This document shows positions 1-6,108 of a stretch of DNA of 12,351 nucleotides, in pieces; the first letter of the stretch is position 1, and every line of letters begins with the position of its first letter. The notes beneath the pieces were generated by a model, which was given only the letters and a program-made list of their open reading frames with translations, made no database searches and had not been told where the DNA came from. Source of the DNA: Candidatus Hydrogenedentota bacterium (lineage in GTDB: Bacteria > Hydrogenedentota > Hydrogenedentia > Hydrogenedentiales > GCA-2746185); the NCBI GenBank assembly GCA_012965445.1, contig DTSJ01000184.1, forward strand, positions 1 to 12,351. The letters run 5' to 3'. The position numbers and the translations under genes were made by a program.

Positions 1-47
1 TTATGGAAAAGCGCGAACCCTATTTCGACAATATTCCGGGATTGTAA
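1..47 (+). CDS. Possible C-terminal tail of an upstream gene (partial)
   Basis: Frame 3 is open from the left edge to a TAA at 45-47 and reads MEKREPYFDNIPGL. Its composition looks protein-like, and its stop lies 17 nt from the stop of the convergent gene on the other strand, as is usual in a compact genome. With only 14 residues no family can be named, and a chance open frame of this length is quite possible. No clear terminator hairpin is visible between the two stops. Confidence 0.3.
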   Translation, partial: MEKREPYFDNIPGL

Positions 48-64
48 TTTCCGATCAGGCCGGA

Positions 65-1756
65 TCAATTCCCCTTGATGTAATCCACAAACTCCTGCGC
101 TTTCGAATAAGACGGATCGAGTGCCGCAGCGTCCTCTGCAAGCCTCAGCGCTTCGTCAAGCAGCCCCTGAGAATGCCGCACAATAGCGAGATTGGTCATC
201 GCAACGGCATTCCCGGGATTCAGTTCAAGTGCCTTGAGCAGATGCGGTTCCGCGCGCTCGTACTCCTCGCGCATGAGATAGCCCGCCCCGATGTTGTTCT
301 CAAGTTTATCGTATGTTTCTGAATTCTCGGCCATGGCTTCTGCATCCGCAGCAGTAGCGCCGGGATCGGCTCTCCGAAGATACAGCGTTCCGAGTGCATA
401 CAAGGCGGGTGGATGATTTGCGTCCAGTTCAAGAGCACGTTCCAGGTGGACTTGGCTCTCATCGAGTTCAGCTTCTCGAAGCAACGCCATACCAAGAATC
501 GTATGACCAACAAGATTCTCGTCATCCACTTCGACCGTGTAAGAAAACAGACCGACGGTATTTTCCCAGTGACTCGTCGTCATCCACGAAATCCAGGCGA
601 ATCCCGTAAGGACGATCGCACAACACACCGTTCCCCGTTTCGCGATTTCTGGTCGTGACTTCGCCCACTCGCCGATAGCGCCGAAGATCATAATTCCAAG
701 TCCGATGAGCGGCACATACATATACCGATCAGCGTATGCCTGAGCGCCCACCTGAACCAACCCGATCGCCGGAATCAGCATTCCCGCAAACCAGAACCAC
801 CCCACAAACAAATACGGACGGCGTTTCAGCTGCATCGAAACGAATACCGTCATCACGGCCACAATCAACATACCCATGCCCGGTTTCCAGAGAGGCAGAG
901 CATCCCCAAGATGCGGGTAGAATGGGATCAGATTCACGGGCCAGATCGTGTGAGCAAGATACGCACCGTATCCGTAAAACGTATTGGTTATCCGCATCCA
1001 GATAGTCACATCGGTCAGCGTAGACATCGATCCACTTTCATCCTGAGATATGATCGTGATCAGACCGGAAGCGACGACAATAAGAAAAAGCGGGACCTTT
1101 TCGATACACAGCTTGACACATATGGCGCGATTTTCCCGCGAAAATACCTCAGATAACGAATACCGATTCAGCGGCCATACATCCAGCAGCAAAAATACAC
1201 AAGGCAGCGTCACGGCCATGGACTTCGCAATAAGACTCGATATTAGAAGAAGAGCTGTAGCAACATACAGCAGCTTTCGTGATGATCGCACATAGCCCGC
1301 ATAGGCCCCAATCGCAGCCAACAAAAACGTCGTGCTGACAAGTCCCTTGCGCTCCGAGATCCAGGCGACCGTTTCAACTCGTGTGGGGTGCAGCGCAAAC
1401 AGAAGTGCCAATCCAAGACTCAGCCAGAACTGCCCCGTCATGTAACGAAAAACCATGAACACTAGTAAAGAATTGATAACGTGAAAAACGAGATTCGTTA
1501 GGTGATAGCCGCTCGGATCAAATCCGTAAAGGGCATGATCCGCGAGATAGGTCATCGTCGTAAACGGAATCCAGTTCGCGTAGTAAGGGGAAAACGCCGC
1601 CCGAACTCCCTCGAAAGTCAATCCATGCTCCAATGCCGGATTGGCTGGCACGAATTCGGCATCATCATATCCAATGAATTCGAAGGTATACACCTGCCCG
1701 AATACAAAGATGTTTACGAGAATCAGCGTCAAGAAAGCAAGCATCGTCTTTTGCAT
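65..1756 (-). CDS. TMTC-like multispanning GT-C-type membrane protein with C-terminal TPR repeats
   Basis: 563 residues from the chosen ATG. Residues 1-395 are a polytopic membrane region and about 415-550 are TPR repeats (roughly 415-449, 485-516 and 517-550, each ending in an ALELD/ALELN/AALDP-type helix, with a degenerate unit between). The first external loop carries YDD at 30-32, the place of the acidic catalytic motif in GT-C glycosyltransferases. HPTRVETVAW (123-132) and ADRYMYVPL (342-350) are hallmarks of the TMTC/bacterial TPR-membrane family. Eukaryotic TMTC proteins are O-mannosyltransferases that use dolichyl-phosphate-mannose; a similar role here, using a lipid-linked sugar on the outer face, is inference. 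A longer frame begins at TTG 1792, but those 12 residues are polar and Arg-rich, so ATG 1756 (or ATG 1744) is preferred. No Shine-Dalgarno sequence is visible; a TACAAT box ends 6 nt before the ATG, so the transcript may be nearly leaderless. Divergent from the GT2 gene. Confidence 0.85.
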   Translation of the reverse strand: MQKTMLAFLTLILVNIFVFGQVYTFEFIGYDDAEFVPANPALEHGLTFEGVRAAFSPYYANWIPFTTMTYLADHALYGFDPSGYHLTNLVFHVINSLLVFMVFRYMTGQFWLSLGLALLFALHPTRVETVAWISERKGLVSTTFLLAAIGAYAGYVRSSRKLLYVATALLLISSLIAKSMAVTLPCVFLLLDVWPLNRYSLSEVFSRENRAICVKLCIEKVPLFLIVVASGLITIISQDESGSMSTLTDVTIWMRITNTFYGYGAYLAHTIWPVNLIPFYPHLGDALPLWKPGMGMLIVAVMTVFVSMQLKRRPYLFVGWFWFAGMLIPAIGLVQVGAQAYADRYMYVPLIGLGIMIFGAIGEWAKSRPEIAKRGTVCCAIVLTGFAWISWMTTSHWENTVGLFSYTVEVDDENLVGHTILGMALLREAELDESQVHLERALELDANHPPALYALGTLYLRRADPGATAADAEAMAENSETYDKLENNIGAGYLMREEYERAEPHLLKALELNPGNAVAMTNLAIVRHSQGLLDEALRLAEDAAALDPSYSKAQEFVDYIKGN

Positions 1757-1955
1757 TCGACAATTGTATCTTGGATTCAAAGAACGACGCAACAGCCTCT
1801 ATCGATTTCAAATATCGCTCGCACAGAGAAGAACGTAATACCGAAATTCCCATGTCGACTGTCACCTTACAAAGAGCCTCGGCTAGACAATCTGACGATG
1901 ACTATGATATCAATAGGCTCGTAATTTCCTATTACCAATCCGTCGGATTCTTTAG
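1757..1955. other. Divergent intergenic spacer
   Basis: This 199-nt spacer lies between two divergent genes and must hold both promoters. I see no convincing TTGACA/TATAAT pair on the plus strand; TATGAT at 1903-1908 lacks a -35 box at the right distance. AATCC (1937-1941) and GGATT (1945-1949) form a short inverted repeat just before the ATG at 1956, where a ribosome binding site would be expected, and no purine-rich Shine-Dalgarno sequence is present. The open frames crossing this spacer on the plus strand are Arg/Ser-rich shadows. Confidence 0.6.
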
Positions 1956-3245
1956 ATGACCATCAAGCTCCAGGGAAACACGCTCGATCTTTCAGTCGTA
2001 ATTCCTACCCTGAACGAAGCTCCAAATCTCGAGATCCTACTCCCCGTCCTCAGAGAATCCCTGGACGAACTCGATATTCAATGGGAAATTCTCGTCGTCG
2101 ATGCTGAATCACAGGACGGGACTCAGCAGATCGCCGAAAAAGAGGGCGCATGCTACGTGTCCGAGGCAAAGTCTGGCTACGGTACCGCTATCCTCCGCGG
2201 ATTCTCCGAAGCCAAAGGAGAATACGTGCTGACGATGGACGCAGACCTGTCCCATCCAGCCCAAATCGTCAAAGAACTCTGGGCAGTTCGCGAGCAGGCC
2301 GATATGTCCATAGCCTCTCGCTACGTAGAAGGCGGTGAAGCCAATCAGCCCTGGGTCCGCCTCCAATTGAGCCGCATTCTAAACACCTTCTTCGGAAAAG
2401 GACTCTCCATTAAAGTACGCGACATGTCCAGCGGGTTCCGAATTTATCGCAAAAATATCCTCAGTCGCCTCGACATACAATGCGACAACTTTGTCATCGT
2501 GATCGAACTGCTCCTGAAGGCCTATGCCCAGGGATTCACGATTCAGGAAATCCCGTTTCATTATCAGCCCCGCGGAGAGGGTTCCTCAAAGGCCCGTATC
2601 ATCGCTTTCGGCAAAGACTATATTCGCCTCTTTCGCCAAATCAGAAACAGGCGGAACTCCGTCATGTTTCCTGACTACGACTGGCGCGCCCACAACAGCT
2701 GGATTCCCCTTCAACGATATTGGCAGCGTAAACGACACAGCATCATCATGAGGTTCACCCCCGAGAATGTCTCCACATGCGACATCGGTTGCGGCAGCAG
2801 TCACATTCTCGCCGATCTCCCCCACTCAATCGGCGTAGACCTCCGCCACGACAAGCTCGCGTTCATGCGCAATACCAACAAGCACCTCGTCCAGGGAGAC
2901 GGTATGGGTCTCCCCTTTCTCGACGAGCAGTTCGACTGCGTAATCAGTTCAGAAGTCATCGAACACATCCCCGACGAAAACGGGATTCATATCGACGAGT
3001 TGACACGCATCCTCAAACCCGGCGGTATACTCATTCTCGGAACCCCCGACTATGGTCGGTGGGAATGGGTCGTAACCGAATGGCTCTACGGAATTGCCAA
3101 GCCCGACGCCTACGCCGACGAACACGTCACCTTCTACACATTCAAATCCCTCAGCGAAGCAATTACTTCCAGAGGCTTCGAGATTATTGACCACGACTAC
3201 ATCGGGCGCGGCGAACTTATTTTCCAGGCCCGAAAGTCTGTCTAG
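1956..3245 (+). CDS. GT2 polyprenyl-phosphate-sugar synthase-like domain fused to a SAM-dependent methyltransferase
   Basis: 429 residues, two domains. Residues 12-230 are a GT-A family 2 glycosyltransferase of the dolichyl-phosphate-mannose-synthase (DPM1) group: VVIPTLNE (14-21), VVDAESQDGT (47-56), the metal/nucleotide-sugar motif DADLSHP (95-101), MSSGFRIY (157-164) and PRGEGSSK (205-212). Such enzymes move a sugar from NDP- or GDP-sugar to polyprenyl phosphate on the cytoplasmic face. Residues about 265-429 are a Rossmann methyltransferase of the Methyltransf_11 type: CDIGCGSS (275-282, SAM loop), GVDLR (293-297), FDCVISSEVIEHIP (326-339) and LKPGGILILGTPDYG (353-367). The linker 235-262 is basic and aromatic. 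No membrane segment is seen, so it is probably cytosolic or peripheral. No strong Shine-Dalgarno sequence precedes the ATG. It sits 9 nt before the YfhO-like gene and is probably co-transcribed with it. The sugar, and what is methylated, cannot be read from the sequence. Confidence 0.9.
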   Translation: MTIKLQGNTLDLSVVIPTLNEAPNLEILLPVLRESLDELDIQWEILVVDAESQDGTQQIAEKEGACYVSEAKSGYGTAILRGFSEAKGEYVLTMDADLSHPAQIVKELWAVREQADMSIASRYVEGGEANQPWVRLQLSRILNTFFGKGLSIKVRDMSSGFRIYRKNILSRLDIQCDNFVIVIELLLKAYAQGFTIQEIPFHYQPRGEGSSKARIIAFGKDYIRLFRQIRNRRNSVMFPDYDWRAHNSWIPLQRYWQRKRHSIIMRFTPENVSTCDIGCGSSHILADLPHSIGVDLRHDKLAFMRNTNKHLVQGDGMGLPFLDEQFDCVISSEVIEHIPDENGIHIDELTRILKPGGILILGTPDYGRWEWVVTEWLYGIAKPDAYADEHVTFYTFKSLSEAITSRGFEIIDHDYIGRGELIFQARKSV

Positions 3246-3254
3246 GCACAGAAA

Positions 3255-5783
3255 ATGAGCCCGGAAAAAGGCATCGCCGACTCCCCTAACACCGAAAAAA
3301 CGGCGACCAAAAAACAACTCTGCGCAGGAATCGCCATTCTCGCACTCATAGTACTCGCCCTCTTTGGTGATCTCATTTTGCTCCCCGGCGACAAAATCAT
3401 CTCACACCAGCAGGGCGACGCTGCCCAATACCACGTCTTCATTCGCGACTACGGTTTCTCCGAAATGCGCGACGGAAATCTACCCCTCTGGAATCCGCTC
3501 ATCTACTCCGGTTCGCCATTTTTCGCAACCATGCAGCCCGCGCTCCTCTATCCGCCAAGCATTATCTATCTGTTCCTCCCAATCGCAAAAGCAATCAACA
3601 TCGATATCGCCCTCCATCTCTTCCTCTTCGGAATGTTCACCCTCCTATGGCTCAACCGATGGAAACTCCACTGGCTCGCATCCACCTACGCCGCCGTCAC
3701 CCTCATGCTCTGCGGCACAACCTTCATGCGTATCCTCGCAGGACAAATAAACGTACTCGCAAACATGACATGGTTCCCACTCCTCCTCCTCGCCGTCGAC
3801 GGCATCATAGACGATGCCGACCGGAATCGATTCCCATCCCCCTGGTGTATCCTCGGAATCCTGAGTACCTCCCTCATGATCTACGCCGGATACCCGCAAT
3901 CCCTCTTCATCTGCGCCGTATGCACAGCCCTCTACACCCTCATGCGATTCATACACCGCGGCATACGCTGGAAAACACTCGCAGAGCTTACCCTCGTTGC
4001 GGGACTCCCTATGTTCATCAGCGCGATTCAACTATGGACCACCGTCGCTATGGGCTTCGAAAGCGTACGCGGTGTTGACCTCTCATACGACTTCGGATCC
4101 ACCTACAGCTTTCCGCCTGAAAATTTGTTAACCATGCTGGTCCCCGCCCTGTTTGGTGACATCATCCATGTCTGGCCTTGGGGACGTTGGGGTTTCTGGG
4201 ACGTTTCGATGTTTATGGGAGTCGTCGGACTCCTCCTCGCGCTGAACGCCCATGCCCGCGACCACATAGCACTGCGTAGAACAGCTCTGTTCATGGTAGT
4301 CGTGACTCTCTTCATCTCGCTGGGTCGATACGCACCGCTCCATGAACTCCTGTTCGACTACGTTCCTGGATTTAATAAGTTCCGTGCACCGTCCAAGTTT
4401 CTTATGGTCACCGGATTCTTCTTCGCAGTGCTCTCAGGAATCGGCACCCAAAACCTCATCAATCATCCAATGCGCGGCAAGTGGCTTGGGGTCCTCTCAT
4501 TGTCGCTTGGAACAGCGCTGCTCATCTGTCGCATGACCATGTTTACGGAATACTCAATCAATCCAGGAGGCCGATGGTGGAACCTGCTGAAAAGCAGGGA
4601 AGACAACGCCGACGCTTTCTTCTGGCTCAAACTTGACCCCGAGTTCGCGAGGGAAACCGCAACACTGGCCGGAAATAGTATTGTCATTGCCGCGGTAGTC
4701 ACCATCATCACAGGTACCCTTCTTTTGGTTTGTCCGAAGCGTCCTCTCGCCGCATACGGTGTGCTTGCCGTCGGTGTCATCGAACTCATGGCCTTCGCCT
4801 ACACTTACCGCGCTACCTTTGATGTAGAAACCCAGATGCCGGATACGCTAAGTGAAGTGGCGAAATCGATGAACAACGACGAAAGAATGCTCTGTGTGTC
4901 CGGCATTCCAATCAACAGTACGAACAAACAGTTGGTATACGGCGTGGGCTCAATCTGGGGTTACGACCCCGTTGTCCTGGAACGATACGCCTTGTTCATG
5001 GGAGGACTAACTGTCGGTCGAGAGCACGCCGACGTCATTACATCAAAAATGCTCACCCACGGTTCCGAACCCGTCATGCTAGCACTGCACCTCGGACTGT
5101 TCCGATTCACCAACCAAGGCACAACATACAACGACACTCTCTTTCGCATGCTCCGATGCCGCGCAATCGTCAAACTGTCTAACGAAACACGATGGGGAAG
5201 TTTCTTCCAGTTCGCGCGCGCCGAATCACCATACGGCCTCCACGAAGACCGATTTATTCGAGACGAGGCAGAACACGTTCATCATATCGAGAATCCCCTT
5301 CCCAGGTTCTTTCCAGTTAATGAATACATCGTGATCGACGATCACGATACAGCATTCAATGTGATCGCCGATGCCCGATTCGATCCGGGAAGATTTGTAG
5401 TACTCGAAAGCGAACCCGTACCTGTGCCATCAGGAAGCCTGCAGAACGTGAGCATCGAAGTCCTCGACGAATCCACCGACCATGTATCGCTTCGCGTAGA
5501 AACTTCCGATCCTGTTCTGTTGGTTATGACCGATGCGTACGCCGAAGGATGGAAAGCCTTTGCTCTCGAAGGCTCCGTACAGGAAAAATATGACGTGCTT
5601 CCAGCCAACGTCGCTCTCCGCGCAATCCCCCTCCAAGCAGGCACCCATCACTTCCGAATCGAGTATCTGCCCCCCGTATTCGTCTATGCCCGCATCACCA
5701 CCATCGTCAGCCTCCTGCTGCTCCTCCTCCTGACAATAGCCTCCGGCTGGCGTCAACGCGATGCGGTCACCCCAGCGAAATAA
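3255..5783 (+). CDS. YfhO-family multispanning membrane protein (probable GT-C glycosyltransferase)
   Basis: 842 residues. A membrane segment at about 22-43 leads into an external loop with GDAAQYHVF (54-62), whose Asp55 is the likely catalytic acid, and GNLPLWNPLIYSGSPF (74-89), a typical YfhO/GT-C loop. About ten further hydrophobic segments follow. FRAPSKF (376-382) matches the conserved fRxPsrf stretch of the family. From about 500 to 810 lies an extracytoplasmic domain with the late DAYAEGWKAF (760-769) motif and a beta-rich end, then a last membrane helix (about 812-832) and a basic tail. Gram-positive YfhO proteins glycosylate lipoteichoic acid with undecaprenyl-phosphate-sugar made by a GT2 partner (CsbB type). 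Here a GT2 gene ends 9 nt upstream in the same frame, which supports the same partnership; the acceptor is unknown. ATG 3255 is the only sensible start, with a weak AGG 8 nt upstream. A possible MITE lies directly downstream. Confidence 0.85.
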   Translation: MSPEKGIADSPNTEKTATKKQLCAGIAILALIVLALFGDLILLPGDKIISHQQGDAAQYHVFIRDYGFSEMRDGNLPLWNPLIYSGSPFFATMQPALLYPPSIIYLFLPIAKAINIDIALHLFLFGMFTLLWLNRWKLHWLASTYAAVTLMLCGTTFMRILAGQINVLANMTWFPLLLLAVDGIIDDADRNRFPSPWCILGILSTSLMIYAGYPQSLFICAVCTALYTLMRFIHRGIRWKTLAELTLVAGLPMFISAIQLWTTVAMGFESVRGVDLSYDFGSTYSFPPENLLTMLVPALFGDIIHVWPWGRWGFWDVSMFMGVVGLLLALNAHARDHIALRRTALFMVVVTLFISLGRYAPLHELLFDYVPGFNKFRAPSKFLMVTGFFFAVLSGIGTQNLINHPMRGKWLGVLSLSLGTALLICRMTMFTEYSINPGGRWWNLLKSREDNADAFFWLKLDPEFARETATLAGNSIVIAAVVTIITGTLLLVCPKRPLAAYGVLAVGVIELMAFAYTYRATFDVETQMPDTLSEVAKSMNNDERMLCVSGIPINSTNKQLVYGVGSIWGYDPVVLERYALFMGGLTVGREHADVITSKMLTHGSEPVMLALHLGLFRFTNQGTTYNDTLFRMLRCRAIVKLSNETRWGSFFQFARAESPYGLHEDRFIRDEAEHVHHIENPLPRFFPVNEYIVIDDHDTAFNVIADARFDPGRFVVLESEPVPVPSGSLQNVSIEVLDESTDHVSLRVETSDPVLLVMTDAYAEGWKAFALEGSVQEKYDVLPANVALRAIPLQAGTHHFRIEYLPPVFVYARITTIVSLLLLLLLTIASGWRQRDAVTPAK

Positions 5784-5802
5784 ATTCCTGACTCAGTTAC
5801 TT

Positions 5803-5936
5803 TAGAAGCGGTTTCATAAGTAGCGAAAGCTAGTTTTCTGGGAAGAAATATTTCGTTAGTCATCAATACTGTCGGTCCTTTTGAACGATTCTGAATGACC
5901 CGAATTGATTAATTTTGACTTATGAAACCACTTCTA
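5803..5936. repeat. MITE-like element with 19-nt terminal inverted repeats
   Basis: The left arm TAGAAGCGGTTTCATAAGT (5803-5821) and the right arm ACTTATGAAACCACTTCTA (5918-5936) are reverse complements with one mismatch (C5809 against A5930). They enclose 96 nt of AT-rich DNA with no open frame. Both outer ends are TA, so the element may be 130 bp (5805-5934) flanked by a duplicated TA, as left by Tc1/mariner/IS630-type transposases. That assignment is inference; the repeat itself is plain in the sequence. The size, lack of coding sequence and position between genes fit a non-autonomous miniature element. The arms could also pair in RNA as a long hairpin. Confidence 0.7.
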
Positions 5937-5942
5937 GAACCA

Positions 5943-5958
5943 CGAAGTACATACTTCG
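5943..5958. promoter_or_regulatory. Short palindrome, possible operator or hairpin
   Basis: CGAAGTA (5943-5949) and TACTTCG (5952-5958) are perfect 7-nt inverted arms with a 2-nt centre. The site lies 6 nt outside the right end of the MITE-like element and about 150 nt before the start of the sulfatase-like gene. With so small a centre it suits a dimeric protein-binding site better than an RNA hairpin. No known regulator motif is recognised, and chance is possible. Confidence 0.25.
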
Positions 5959-6089
5959 GTATACGGGAAAAATTCTGTCGGCGGCATTTTCGAAGTGAGG
6001 CCGAGTTTGTATGGCTTTCAGAGTGGAGCAACATACCCGGTTTCTGAAATAATAGGCTTTCGATCAGCACTCAGCGGCAGCAGTTACTC

Positions 6090-6095
6090 AAGGAG
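6090..6095 (+). promoter_or_regulatory. Ribosome binding site supporting ATG 6109
   Basis: AAGGAG lies 13 nt before ATG 6109. The spacing is somewhat long, but it is the only good Shine-Dalgarno match near the candidate starts of this gene and favours ATG 6109 over GTG 5995. Confidence 0.5.
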
Positions 6096-6108
6096 TACAC
6101 ACGCATTC

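Larger units (their letters stand above)
5784..6108. other. 325-nt intergenic gap with a MITE-like element and a palindrome
   Basis: Between the YfhO-like gene and the sulfatase-like gene there is no credible coding region. A frame from GTG 5995 runs into the downstream gene, but its first 38 residues are a polar, Ser-rich stretch without a ribosome binding site and are taken as non-coding. The gap holds the 134-nt inverted-repeat element and the palindrome listed separately. It should also contain the promoter of the sulfatase-like gene, but no well-spaced -35/-10 pair is evident. No U-tailed terminator is seen. Confidence 0.7.

Noticed and set aside
48..64. Terminator between the convergent stops at the left edge
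   Set aside because: No stem with a run of T on either strand is found in this short gap.
1757..1792. Upstream TTG start extending the TPR membrane protein by 12 residues
   Set aside because: The extension is Arg-rich and polar, precedes a good hydrophobic N-terminus that starts at ATG 1756 or 1744, and has no ribosome binding site.
1502..1924. 140-residue plus-strand open frame across the divergent spacer
   Set aside because: Basic, low-information translation overlapping the antisense of a well-supported gene, with no ribosome binding site.
3255..5783. Apparent excess of C over G on the plus strand in the YfhO-like gene, possible strand-skew signal
   Set aside because: It is visible locally but also follows codon choice (CTC, ATC, ACC); without a genome-wide skew plot it says nothing firm about replication direction.
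5995..6108. GTG start adding 38 residues to the sulfatase-like protein
   Set aside because: The extra residues are Ser-rich with no family resemblance, and AAGGAG lies before ATG 6109 instead.
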